Of a DNA stretch of 64,000 nucleotides, positions 27,378 to 36,011 are shown piece by piece. This DNA is from Phaeobacter gallaeciensis DSM 26640. Its GTDB lineage: Bacteria > Pseudomonadota > Alphaproteobacteria > Rhodobacterales > Rhodobacteraceae. The DNA is taken from contig NC_023137.1 in the NCBI RefSeq assembly GCF_000511385.1, positions 3,479,001 to 3,543,000 of the forward strand, read 5' to 3'. Both the position numbers and the translations under genes were made by a program. Positions within the stretch are counted from its first letter, which is position 1. Each line of letters starts with the position of its first letter. Under the pieces are notes generated by a model. The model did not search any database. It was not told the DNA's origin and saw only the letters and a list, made by a program, of their open reading frames with translations.

Positions 27378-27454
27378 TGGCGACCCCGGCAGGATTCGAA
27401 CCTGCAACCTGCCCCTTAGGAGGGGGCTGCTCTATCCAGTTGAGCCACGGGGCC
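27378..27454 (-). tRNA. tRNA-Arg (anticodon CCU)
   Basis: The minus strand folds into a full cloverleaf. The acceptor stem is GGCCCCG with CGGGGTC (one G-U pair), the D arm closes GCTC/GAGC, and the anticodon stem is GCCCC/GGGGC with loop CTCCTAA giving anticodon CCT. The T arm is GCAGG-TTCGAAT-CCTGC. The discriminator is G and CCA is encoded. It reads AGG codons. Confidence 0.95.
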
Positions 27455-27599
27455 TGATCCGGGCCAGCCTGTTTACGCGATAGCAAACCCGTCATGGCAA
27501 GACAATCCTGAGGAATTGGATTTCGCGGCAGCCGTCCCCATTGTGCAGCCTGCGCTGTCTGCGCTAACCTAACGGGAACAACAATGTGAGGCCATCGAC

Positions 27600-28625
27600 G
27601 TGACAACGGACAACAAGCGCCCGCTCACTCTTCGTGACGTATCCGAAGCCACCGGGGTGTCAGAAATGACCGTCAGTCGCGTATTGCGCAACCGGGGCGA
27701 TGTGTCGGAAAAAACCCGCCAGAAGGTGCTGAGCGCGGCCAAGGAACTGGGCTATGTCCCCAACAAGATTGCAGGCGCGCTGGCCTCCAACCGGGTCAAT
27801 CTGGTGGCGGTCATCATCCCGTCGCTCTCCAACATGGTTTTTCCCGAGGTGCTGACCGGTATCAATTCGGTTCTGGAAAATACCGATCTGCAGCCGGTTG
27901 TGGGTGTCACTGACTATCAGCCGGAGAAAGAGGAGAAAGTCCTCTACGAGATGCTTTCCTGGCGGCCCTCGGGCGTCATCATTGCGGGTCTCGAACATAC
28001 TGAGGCCGCGCGCGCTATGCTCAATGCGTCAGGCATTCCGGTGGTTGAGGTGATGGACACCGATGGCAAGCCGGTGGATGCGATGGTTGGTATTTCGCAT
28101 CGGCGCGCAGGCCGAGAGATGGCGAAGGCGATCCTGAAGGCCGGCTATCGCAATATCGGCTTCATGGGCACCAAAATGCCGCTGGACCACCGCGCGCGCA
28201 AACGCTTTGAAGGCTTCACCGAAGCCCTCGCCAAGGAAGGCGTGGAGATCATGGATCGCGCGTTCTACTCCGGAGGCTCTGCGCTGGCGAAGGGCCGGGA
28301 GATGACACAGGAGATGCTGGACCGCTCACCCGAGCTGGATTTCCTCTACTATTCCAACGACATGATCGGTGCCGGTGGAATGCTCTACCTGATGGATCAG
28401 AAGATCGACATCCCCGGTCAAATCGGACTTGCCGGCTTCAACGGGGTCGAACTATTGCAGGGGCTGCCACGTCAGCTGGCAACGATGGATGCCTGCCGCT
28501 TGGAAATCGGGCGCAAGGCGGCAGAGATCATTGCCGCCCAACTCGACAATCCGGATGCCGAGATCGAAAAGCACGTGACCCTGACGCCCACGATCACCTT
28601 TGGCGACACGCTCAAGCGGCGCTGA
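27600..28625 (+). CDS. LacI/GntR-type (gluconate-regulator-like) transcriptional repressor
   Basis: A 341-residue LacI-family regulator. The N-terminal helix-turn-helix LRDVSEATGVSEMTVSRVLR lies at about 11-30, followed by the hinge helix NKIAGALASNRVN and a periplasmic-binding-like ligand domain. It resembles GntR-type members acting on sugar acids. The likely start is the GTG at 27600, with GTGAGG upstream. Its stop overlaps the start of a YcaQ-like gene (ATGA). No sugar genes sit next to it, so its targets are elsewhere or are the tRNA-side region. Confidence 0.85.
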   Translation: MTTDNKRPLTLRDVSEATGVSEMTVSRVLRNRGDVSEKTRQKVLSAAKELGYVPNKIAGALASNRVNLVAVIIPSLSNMVFPEVLTGINSVLENTDLQPVVGVTDYQPEKEEKVLYEMLSWRPSGVIIAGLEHTEAARAMLNASGIPVVEVMDTDGKPVDAMVGISHRRAGREMAKAILKAGYRNIGFMGTKMPLDHRARKRFEGFTEALAKEGVEIMDRAFYSGGSALAKGREMTQEMLDRSPELDFLYYSNDMIGAGGMLYLMDQKIDIPGQIGLAGFNGVELLQGLPRQLATMDACRLEIGRKAAEIIAAQLDNPDAEIEKHVTLTPTITFGDTLKRR

Positions 28626-29851
28626 TGGCTGTCGCGCGGCTGGACAACCGGGCCGCGCGGCGGCTGTTCATGGATCGCCATGCCCTGTTGGAGCAACCCA
28701 GCGGGCCAGCCAAGGGTGATGCACTGCTGGAGCTGATAACCCGGCTTGGTTTTGTGCAGCTGGACAGCATCAACACAGTGGCCCGCGCCCATGACATGAT
28801 CCTGTTCTCACGCAGGCCCAGCTATCGGCCTGCGGCGCTGAAACGGCTTTATGAGCAGGATCACAACCTGTTCGAGCATTGGACCCATGACGCCGCTGTC
28901 CTTCCAATGGAATTCTACCCGCACTGGCATCTGCGGTTTCAGCGCGATGCCGAGGTGCTGCGCAAGAGATACCGCAACTGGCGCCGCGACGGGTACGAGG
29001 CGAAGTTCCAGCATGTGCTGGATCATATTCGCGACTATGGCGCGGTCAGTTCGTCGGATGTGGGCAAGGATGAGAAGAAAGGCACCGGCGGCTGGTGGGA
29101 CTGGCACCCATCAAAAACCGCGTTGGAATACCTCTGGCGGTCCGGCGCACTGGCGGTTGTGGGGCGCAGCGGCTTTCAGAAACGCTATGATCTGAGCGAA
29201 CGGGTCATCGACGCTCGTCACCTCCCCGCGCAAGGCTCCCCCGAACCAGAAGAAACACTGGACTGGCTCTGCAACGCGGCGCTGGACCGACTCGGCTTTG
29301 CCACCTCCGGGGAGCTGGCAGCCTTCTGGGCCACGGCCTCCCCAACGGAATGCGCCGCGTGGTGCAAACAGGCGCTGGCGGATGGGCAGATTGAACCGGT
29401 CGATGTCATGCTGGCGGACGGGCGCAGCCGCCGGGTCTTTGCCCGCCCCGGTGCTGTCGAACAGGCCGCCGCGCTGCCGCCACCACCCGGCCGCATGCGT
29501 TTCCTCAGCCCCTTTGATCCGGCCCTGCGGGATCGCAAGCGCGCCGAAGGGCTGTTTGGGTTTCACTACCGGATTGAGGTTTTCACCCCAGCCGCCAAAC
29601 GCCGCTACGGCTATTATGTCTTCCCCCTGATGGAAGGCGACCGTCTGGTGGGGCGTATCGACATGAAGGCACACCGCCAGTCCGGGGATCTCGCAGGCGA
29701 TCTGCATGTCACTGCGCTTTGGCCAGAGCGGGGCGTCAAATGGTCTCCGGCACGGCAAAACCGGCTGGAGGCCGAGCTGGAACGGACCCGCCGTTTCACC
29801 GACATGGAACGGGTGTCATTTGCGGATGGCTGGCAACGCGAACCGCTCTGA
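28625..29851 (+). CDS. YcaQ-like winged-helix DNA glycosylase family protein
   Basis: A 408-residue member of the HTH_42 / YcaQ (AlkX) family. The characteristic QLDSINTVARAHDMILFSR segment lies at about 37-56, EHWTHDAAVLP near 75-86, and WWDWHPSKTALEYLWRSGAL around 155. E. coli YcaQ unhooks interstrand DNA crosslinks as a glycosylase; many alphaproteobacterial homologs are uncharacterised. It is translationally coupled (ATGA) to the LacI-type regulator. An active site is not assigned from sequence alone. Confidence 0.8.
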   Translation: MAVARLDNRAARRLFMDRHALLEQPSGPAKGDALLELITRLGFVQLDSINTVARAHDMILFSRRPSYRPAALKRLYEQDHNLFEHWTHDAAVLPMEFYPHWHLRFQRDAEVLRKRYRNWRRDGYEAKFQHVLDHIRDYGAVSSSDVGKDEKKGTGGWWDWHPSKTALEYLWRSGALAVVGRSGFQKRYDLSERVIDARHLPAQGSPEPEETLDWLCNAALDRLGFATSGELAAFWATASPTECAAWCKQALADGQIEPVDVMLADGRSRRVFARPGAVEQAAALPPPPGRMRFLSPFDPALRDRKRAEGLFGFHYRIEVFTPAAKRRYGYYVFPLMEGDRLVGRIDMKAHRQSGDLAGDLHVTALWPERGVKWSPARQNRLEAELERTRRFTDMERVSFADGWQREPL

Positions 29852-29881
29852 CATCGGCTCTAATATGGGGGATATCCTGCC

Positions 29882-30322
29882 CTAGGCGAGGTCGGGCCGC
29901 AGCTGCGGCTCAATCACTGCGCGGTAATCTTCAGGCGCAGGCCTGGCGCTGAAATCCTCTGGCGCGATAAAGACACAGACGAATTTGCCCTCAAAACAAA
30001 GGGTGCCATCCTGCCGTGCTTCGACCCGAAAGGTCACGGATTTCTGACCCAGAGCCACAGGCCAGACCGAACAGGCCAGCCGATGGCGCGGTGTGACGGG
30101 AGAGCGGAAATCGATGCTCATATGCACGAACGGCGTGCCGGTGCCACGGTCCAGCTCCATCTGATACCAGCCATCCCCGTCCAGCTGATGTTCCCACCAG
30201 GCATCGATTGCCTGCAACGCAAACCCCGGCAAATGGCCGGTATAGGCAATGCGCGCCGGGTCACAGTCGCCCCAGCCTACACGGATTTCATGGATAAAAT
30301 CGGGCGTATGGCTGTCGGTCAT
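29882..30322 (-). CDS. Hotdog-fold acyl-CoA thioesterase (4-HBT type)
   Basis: A 146-residue single hotdog domain. The conserved GWGDCDPARIAYTGHLPGF segment near residues 16-34 contains the Asp of 4-hydroxybenzoyl-CoA thioesterases (DCDPA.I.Y). I start at ATG 30322, where the domain begins. It probably hydrolyses aromatic or short acyl-CoAs in the cytoplasm. It converges with the YcaQ-like gene, and the TRAP transporter genes lie on its other side. Confidence 0.8.
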   Translation of the reverse strand: MTDSHTPDFIHEIRVGWGDCDPARIAYTGHLPGFALQAIDAWWEHQLDGDGWYQMELDRGTGTPFVHMSIDFRSPVTPRHRLACSVWPVALGQKSVTFRVEARQDGTLCFEGKFVCVFIAPEDFSARPAPEDYRAVIEPQLRPDLA

Positions 30323-30419
30323 TCTGGGCCTCGGATCTGGAAAAACGGGATTGGAAATGGCAACGGCCACCCATCAGACCCCAGGGTCAAACGGGTGGCC
30401 GCGAGAGTGAACCGCGCCG

Positions 30420-31925
30420 TCAGCGCATCAACATCAACGGCAGCAACGTGATGATCGGAAACGCCACCAGGATCACAACCCGGATCAGGTCGGAGGCGAC
30501 AAAGAACATCACCGCCTTATAGGTGTCGACCATACGGGTCGTCCGATCCATCGCGTTGATCACAAACAGGTTCATGCCAACCGGCGGTGTGATCAGGCCA
30601 ACCTCGACCACGATCAGAACCAGAATGCCAAACCAGATTGCGACGTATTCGGTCTCCATCCGGTTCGCCATGCCCTTTGTCACGCGAATGCCCAGCTCTT
30701 TCATCTGCTCGCGGGTCAGCTCGGCGCCGGTGGCAATCGCCTCCTGGATTGAAGCAAGCATTTCCGCCCCCATCCCCTGCGGCACACCCGCCTTCAACAC
30801 CTCCATCGCAGCTTCGGCCTGCATGGCGGGCAGGTTCACCAGACCAAAATCCATCGCCGAAATGACAGGGTAGAAAATCGGGATGGTCAGCAGGATCATC
30901 GACAGGCTGTCCATCAGGCAACCGAACACCAGATAGAAGGCCAGGATCAGCATCAGCACCATCCAAGGGCTCAGCCCTTGTGAGACCACGAAATCGGCCA
31001 GTTCCTGTGGCACCTTGGTGAGGGCGAGGAACCCGTTGTAGAACCCGGCCCCCAACACAATGAAAAAGATCATCGCGGTCGAGCGTGCTGTCACCATGAA
31101 GCTGTCAGTCAGGGTCTCGCGATTAAGCCCACCATTCAGCCAGGCAATCAGCCCGGTCCCCAACGCGCCAACGGCGGCGCCTTCGGTCGGGGTGAACCAA
31201 CCAAGGTAGATACCACCAACCACCAGTCCAAAGACCAGAAGAACCGGCCAGACATGGAACAGCGCCGCAAACCGTTCGCCCCATGGTACAGGCGGGCGGG
31301 TGCCGGCACTTCCGGGAAAGACGCGGACGTAGATCGAGATTGCAATCACATAGCCGATGGCGGCCAGAATACCGGGGATGAAGGCGGCAAGAAACAGTTT
31401 GGCAATGTTCTGTTCGGTCAGGATCGCGTAGATCACCAGCACCACAGAGGGCGGGATCAGAATGCCCAGGGTGCCACCAGCCGCCAGCGTCGCGGTGGAA
31501 AACCCACCGGCATAACCGTAGTTGCGCAGCTCAGGCAGGGCAACACGGCCCATGGTGGCAGCCGTTGCCAGCGATGAGCCGCAGATCGCACCAAAACCCG
31601 CACAGGCGCCGATGGCGGCCATGGCAACACCGCCCTTCTTATGGCCAAGGAACCCCTCCGCCGCCTTGAACAGCGCGGTGGACATGCCTCCCAGCGTCGC
31701 AAAATGACCCATCAGCAGGAACATTGGCACGATGGTCAGTGAATAGGAGGAGAAGGTCGAATAGGTCTCGCTCTTCATCCGGCCAAAGGCAACTTGGGTG
31801 CCGTCAGTCACGATGATCAGCCCGACCAGACCAACGAGGAACATCGACAGGCCAATCGGAACCCGCAGGAAAATCAGCATCATCAGGACGGGAAAAGAGG
31901 CAATCCCGATTTCAAGCGCAGTCAC
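30420..31925 (-). CDS. dctM: TRAP transporter large permease DctM with hydrophilic insert
   Basis: A 501-residue TRAP large membrane subunit; family members are usually about 425-440. Typical segments include ILIPPSVVLVIYAILTEQNIAKLF near 155-178 and EVGLITPPVGMNLFVI near 441-456. Between the helix ending FYPVISAMDFG (about 361) and the VAIWFGILVLIV helix (about 428) is an extra stretch of about 65 residues, polar and helix-prone (residues 363-427). With DctQ it forms the sodium-driven carrier that takes solute from DctP. The gene overlaps dctQ by ATGA. Confidence 0.9.
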   Translation of the reverse strand: MTALEIGIASFPVLMMLIFLRVPIGLSMFLVGLVGLIIVTDGTQVAFGRMKSETYSTFSSYSLTIVPMFLLMGHFATLGGMSTALFKAAEGFLGHKKGGVAMAAIGACAGFGAICGSSLATAATMGRVALPELRNYGYAGGFSTATLAAGGTLGILIPPSVVLVIYAILTEQNIAKLFLAAFIPGILAAIGYVIAISIYVRVFPGSAGTRPPVPWGERFAALFHVWPVLLVFGLVVGGIYLGWFTPTEGAAVGALGTGLIAWLNGGLNRETLTDSFMVTARSTAMIFFIVLGAGFYNGFLALTKVPQELADFVVSQGLSPWMVLMLILAFYLVFGCLMDSLSMILLTIPIFYPVISAMDFGLVNLPAMQAEAAMEVLKAGVPQGMGAEMLASIQEAIATGAELTREQMKELGIRVTKGMANRMETEYVAIWFGILVLIVVEVGLITPPVGMNLFVINAMDRTTRMVDTYKAVMFFVASDLIRVVILVAFPIITLLPLMLMR

Positions 31926-32506
31926 TGTTCGCCCTCCACGCCGTCCCAGACAAGGATGCGGCCAGTCATAAATTCAATCGTACGTATAGCGGCCATATAG
32001 ATGCCCACCACTGCGGCCACGCTGGCCGCGACTAGGCTGGCGGCATAGGCCCACCAGACCGGAAACTCGAGCAGGAAGGAGGTCTCGCCGTTCTGGAACT
32101 TGCTCAGCGCACCAGCCCCAAGCCGGACCGCGATCAGCACCAGCACTGCCGCAAAGACGATCTCCGTCACCATCCGCAGGAATCGCTTGGCTCCCCTCGG
32201 AAAACTGTTGGTCACAATGTCCACTGACGCATGACCGGCCGTAATTTGACACAGCGGCAGAAAGGCAAAGATCGCAAAGGCAACGCCCGCCTCGACCACC
32301 TCGAAATCCCCGTTGATCGGCCCGACGCCGATCGCGATCAACCACTCGGCCAGATCCGGCGCGATGCTCTGCATCAGGGCGCCGTGCAGCCCCCCGTTCA
32401 AGAGCCGCCCGGCAATCGACAGACATGTCAGCAGGATCAGCAGCGACAGCACAACGCCGCCCGCCATGGCCATGGATCTGGCCAGTCCCATCATCAGCTT
32501 GTGCAT
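31922..32506 (-). CDS. dctQ: TRAP transporter small permease DctQ
   Basis: A 194-residue protein with four hydrophobic helices (about 12-32, 55-85, 100-120, 140-170), typical of DctQ. It stabilises DctM in the inner membrane. It is separated from dctP by a 69-base gap containing a perfect 13-bp hairpin and starts after a GGGTAGG ribosome site. Confidence 0.85.
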   Translation of the reverse strand: MHKLMMGLARSMAMAGGVVLSLLILLTCLSIAGRLLNGGLHGALMQSIAPDLAEWLIAIGVGPINGDFEVVEAGVAFAIFAFLPLCQITAGHASVDIVTNSFPRGAKRFLRMVTEIVFAAVLVLIAVRLGAGALSKFQNGETSFLLEFPVWWAYAASLVAASVAAVVGIYMAAIRTIEFMTGRILVWDGVEGEQ

Positions 32507-32530
32507 GGAAAGCCTACCCTTTCAGGTGGG

Positions 32531-32566
32531 GGTGGACCTGCGGATTAACGCAGCCGCAGGTCCACC
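32531..32566 (-). other. Perfect intra-operon hairpin between dctP and dctQ
   Basis: GGTGGACCTGCGG pairs perfectly with CCGCAGGTCCACC (13 bp, 10-base loop), ten bases after the dctP stop. No T-run follows on the minus strand. It is therefore more likely an mRNA-stability or partial-attenuation element that lets dctP be made in excess over the membrane subunits. Confidence 0.7.
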
Positions 32567-32575
32567 AGTCTTGGC

Positions 32576-33622
32576 TCAGTTGTCGTACTGAGCAGTGTAT
32601 TTGTCGATCAGATAGGTGGCCTGCTCCAGCAGCGCGTCACCATCGACCCCTTTGGCCTTCATATCATCCAGCCACTGTTTGTAGATCGGCTGCGACGCCT
32701 CACGCCAGATCGCGGTCTGCTCTTCGTCCAGAGTGATGACATTGTTGCCTTCGTCCAGCGCAAATTCCCGCGCGGGAGTGTCGGCATCCGCCATAGTGCC
32801 ACCGGCAAAGACGGAGAATTCCAGACCGGAATTCTCATCAACAGCCTTCTTCAGATCGTCAGGCAGGCTTTCGTACTTCTCCTTGTTCATCGCCAGAACA
32901 AAGGTCAGCGTATAAAGCGCACGGCCAGTGAACTCGGTGTGGTTCTCGACCAGCTCCGGCACTTTCAGCGCGGTGGTGACTTCCCACGGAATAGTGGTGC
33001 CGTCGATCACGCCCTTGGACAGCGCTTCGGGGATGGCCGGAACCGGCATACCCACCGGGGTTGCGCCCAGCTCGGTCAGCAGTCCATTCACAGACCGGCC
33101 ACCGCCACGGATTTTCATGCCGCGCAGGTCATCGGGGGATTCCACCGGATCAGTGGTATGGATGATGCCCGGACCATGGACCCATGTGCCCAGGATTTTC
33201 ACGTCCTTGAACTCAGTGTCCTTCATATGTTCGTCGAACATTTCCCAATAGGCGTGCGACGCCGCGCGCGCATTGGTCATCATGAACGGCAGTTCGAACA
33301 CCTCGGTCGACGGGTAGCGGCCAGGCGTATAGCCCACCACGGTCCAGACGATATCTGCAACACCATCAATGGCCTGATCCATCAGCTCTGGCGGTTTGCC
33401 GCCCAGCTGCATCGACGGATAGCGGTCAATCTTGATGCGGCCATCGGAAGAGGCCTCAACCTTGTCGGCCCAGACATCCAGAATCAGCTTGGGCACATTC
33501 GCCTGCGCCGGCAGAAACTGGTGCAGCTTCAACGTCACCTCCTGTGCCATGGCAGACGTCGCGCCCATTGCCATGAGTGCAACGGCCCCCGCCGCGCCAA
33601 GTAGCTTTCTCCGAGTGGTCAT
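32576..33622 (-). CDS. dctP: TRAP transporter solute-binding protein DctP
   Basis: A 348-residue DctP-family binding protein. The signal peptide begins MTTRRKLLGAAGAVALMAMG and ends near SAMAQ (about residue 27). Mid-protein segments include GMKIRGGGRSVNGLLTELGATPVGMPVPAIPEALSKGVIDG, where the conserved Arg (KIRGGG) would bind a carboxylate. The start at 33622 follows a GGAGGAAAC ribosome site. The ligand is unknown; the next upstream gene encodes an FAH-family hydrolase, so an aromatic-degradation acid is one possibility. Confidence 0.9.
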   Translation of the reverse strand: MTTRRKLLGAAGAVALMAMGATSAMAQEVTLKLHQFLPAQANVPKLILDVWADKVEASSDGRIKIDRYPSMQLGGKPPELMDQAIDGVADIVWTVVGYTPGRYPSTEVFELPFMMTNARAASHAYWEMFDEHMKDTEFKDVKILGTWVHGPGIIHTTDPVESPDDLRGMKIRGGGRSVNGLLTELGATPVGMPVPAIPEALSKGVIDGTTIPWEVTTALKVPELVENHTEFTGRALYTLTFVLAMNKEKYESLPDDLKKAVDENSGLEFSVFAGGTMADADTPAREFALDEGNNVITLDEEQTAIWREASQPIYKQWLDDMKAKGVDGDALLEQATYLIDKYTAQYDN

Positions 33623-33971
33623 GTGTTTCCTCCCTCTGACCTTTGTTCGTTCCATTTATCGCCATCGGACCCAGCCGATGCAACAAACGCCCTTGCCCTG
33701 CGACACTGTGCAAACGAGGTTACTTGACCCCAGATCGTCACGATAGCGCCCCCTTGGCTCACCAGCTATTAGGTGCATTTGTAACCATCAACCGATGATT
33801 ATGCATTTCTGCCACATGATTTCGCGATCCTGCGTAAGCTGCACAGCGTGTCGAAAGAAAAATACGTTACAAGATAATCAAAACAAGCGGTAATTCGGTT
33901 ACTAAACTCGCGCCATAGGTGTGTATTGATGTTAAACTCACCATAACGCCTGTATATCGCGCGCCGATCTC
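33623..33971. other. 349-bp intergenic region upstream of dctP
   Basis: AT-rich, especially 33760-33960, with no supported gene. It should hold the dctP promoter on the minus strand. A small hairpin CATCGG/CCGATG lies at 33663-33680 in the likely leader. Nothing else is recognised. Confidence 0.5.
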
Positions 33972-34661
33972 TCAGCGCAGCGTCAACCGCACCGGCATCA
34001 ACCCGTCAATCCCACCTTCGATATAATCGCCTGCGACAACCGGTCCGACGCCCGCCGGGGTGCCTGTCATGACCAGATCGCCGGGCCGCAGGTGATAGTA
34101 CCGTGACAAATGGCAAAGGATTTCCTCAACCGACCAGATCAGTTCCGCAAGCGAGGCGTCCTGGCGAATCTCATCATTGACCCGCAACCAGATCCGCTGT
34201 TGCCCCGGCGCGCCCCAGTCCGCCGCCGCGCGCAGCGGCGCAAAGACACTGCCGTTCTCCAGATCCTTTCCCAGACTCCACGGGCGTTGCTTCTGCCGCT
34301 CACCCAGTTGCAAATCCCGCCGGGTCATATCCAGTGCGCAGCCGTAGCCCCAGATCGCTGCGCGCGCCTGCGAGGCCGTCGCATCCTGCAACGGCGCAGA
34401 AATAGCCACCACAAGCTCCATCTCATGATGAAAATTCTCCGTCCCCTGCGGATAGGGCACCTCGGCACCGCTCAGCACCGCGTGGGCTGCTGATTTGGTG
34501 AAATAGAACGGCTTTTCACGATCCACCTCAACGCCCATTTCGGCCGCATGGGCAGCATAGTTGCGCCCGACACAAAAGATTCGGCCAACCGGAAACCCGG
34601 CCTCCTGACCCTCAACCGGAATCACGGGCTTCGCAGGCAACTCAAACATAGGCGACACCAT
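33972..34661 (-). CDS. Fumarylacetoacetate hydrolase family protein
   Basis: A 229-residue FAH-domain enzyme. It has GRIFCVGRNYAAHAAEMG near 27-44, metal ligands in FHHEMELVVAI (Glu-x-Glu) near 72-82 and GCALDMTRRDLQ (Asp) near 105, and the C-terminal MTGTPAGVGPV. Single-domain members of this size include fumarylpyruvate hydrolases of gentisate breakdown and acylpyruvases. The start at 34661 follows AAGGAG. No other ring-cleavage gene is in the window, so the substrate is open. Confidence 0.82.
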   Translation of the reverse strand: MVSPMFELPAKPVIPVEGQEAGFPVGRIFCVGRNYAAHAAEMGVEVDREKPFYFTKSAAHAVLSGAEVPYPQGTENFHHEMELVVAISAPLQDATASQARAAIWGYGCALDMTRRDLQLGERQKQRPWSLGKDLENGSVFAPLRAAADWGAPGQQRIWLRVNDEIRQDASLAELIWSVEEILCHLSRYYHLRPGDLVMTGTPAGVGPVVAGDYIEGGIDGLMPVRLTLR

Positions 34662-34878
34662 CACAGGCTCCTTACCTCTGGGACAAAACCGGCAACCGCC
34701 CGCAGGCCGCACCGCTTTGCGTTAGCGCTCGCCGCACCCTATCAACCCAAGGCAGCCCCCGCGACCACAGAGCCACGAAAACAGAGGACTTTTGCAAGAA
34801 AAGACCAAGAAACACCCAGCAGCGACAGCTGCGGTGTTTGGTAGATTATCTGGAAATTTTCAGTGGAAAGAGAGGAAG
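34662..34878. other. Intergenic region between FAH-family gene and tRNA-Lys
   Basis: No supported gene. The stretch contains the FAH gene's ribosome site and promoter region and an A-rich segment (34830-34880) just downstream of the tRNA on the minus strand, which could serve as its transcription end. Confidence 0.4.
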
Positions 34879-34954
34879 TGGTGAGCCGTGCAGGATTCGA
34901 ACCTGCGACCCACTGATTAAAAGTCAGTTGCTCTACCAACTGAGCTAACGGCCC
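34879..34954 (-). tRNA. tRNA-Lys (anticodon UUU)
   Basis: The minus strand gives GGGCCGT/ACGGCTC acceptor arms, D arm GCTC/GAGC, and anticodon stem ACTGA/TCAGT with loop CTTTTAA (anticodon TTT). The T arm is GCAGG-TTCGAAT-CCTGC, the discriminator A, and CCA is encoded. Confidence 0.96.
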
Positions 34955-35165
34955 ACTTCTTCATCGGAACAATGCGTCGTTCCTTGGTCGCTCTTTAAGG
35001 ACATAATCCAGAAGGATCAAGCACTTAATTTGCTTCGGAGCGGCGCGACCGTGTCAGTCATGCTGTCCCGATAGGCGGCGTATCTAGGGGTAAGGGCAGA
35101 GACGGTCAACCCCTTTTTTCAAGTTTCTCGCTGCAAGGCTGGATTCATCTCCGGCGGAGGTCTAT

Positions 35166-36011
35166 ATGCCCGAAATGACCATAGGATCAGACACCCGCTT
35201 GCCCTTTATGAAAATGCATGGCCTCGGCAACGATTTCGTTGTGGTGGACGCGCGCGATCAAACCTGGGACATCACCCCAGCCATGGCTGAGGGAATCGCC
35301 CATCGTCAGATGGGGATTGGATTTGATCAGCTGGCGGTCATCACCAAAGGTGACGAGGACGCACATCTGACGTTCTACAACGCCGATGGATCAACCTCTG
35401 CCGCCTGTGGCAATGCCACCCGCTGTATCGCACGCCAGCTGCTGGATGAAAGCGGCAAGACTCACCTGCGTCTGACCACCGACCGTGGTCTCCTCCTGGC
35501 GGAGGACGCAGGGAACGGGCTCACCTCCGTCAACATGGGTCAGCCGCAGCTTGACTGGCAGGACATCCCGCTGGCCGAGGATGTTGATACGCTTGAACTG
35601 CCCATCGAGGGCACCCCCACCGCCACTGGCATGGGCAACCCCCATTGCACCTTTTTTGTAGAAAACGCAGAGGTGATTCCGCTCGCGGAGTTTGGCGCGC
35701 GCTACGAACACCACCCGCTGTATCCCGAACGCACCAATGTGCAGGTGGCCCATGTGGTCGCCCCGGATCATCTGCGGATGCGGGTCTGGGAACGCGGTGT
35801 CGGCATTACACTGGCCTCCGGCTCCTCCTCCTGCGCAACAGCCGTGGCCGCTGCGCGCCGCGGGCTGACGGGGCGCAAGGTCCAGATCGATCTGGACGGC
35901 GGCACGCTCTGGATCGACTGGCGCGAGGATGGCGTCTGGATGACCGGTCCCACCATGCATGTGGCCGACGGCCATTTCACCCGCCAATTCCTCGAAAGCC
36001 TCTCCAAGTGA
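35166..36011 (+). CDS. dapF: Diaminopimelate epimerase
   Basis: A 281-residue enzyme that interconverts LL- and meso-diaminopimelate for lysine and peptidoglycan synthesis. The two catalytic Cys are visible: Cys81 in NADGSTSAACGNATRC, and Cys at about 225 in LASGSSSCATAVAA. The opening FMKMHGLGNDFVVVDAR is the family signature. A CGGAGG ribosome site precedes the start. Its stop overlaps the GTG of mtaB. Confidence 0.96.
   Translation: MPEMTIGSDTRLPFMKMHGLGNDFVVVDARDQTWDITPAMAEGIAHRQMGIGFDQLAVITKGDEDAHLTFYNADGSTSAACGNATRCIARQLLDESGKTHLRLTTDRGLLLAEDAGNGLTSVNMGQPQLDWQDIPLAEDVDTLELPIEGTPTATGMGNPHCTFFVENAEVIPLAEFGARYEHHPLYPERTNVQVAHVVAPDHLRMRVWERGVGITLASGSSSCATAVAAARRGLTGRKVQIDLDGGTLWIDWREDGVWMTGPTMHVADGHFTRQFLESLSK

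Noticed and set aside
35645..36007. N-terminal extension of the mtaB frame
   Set aside because: Lies inside dapF in another frame; family homology begins at the GTG at 36008.
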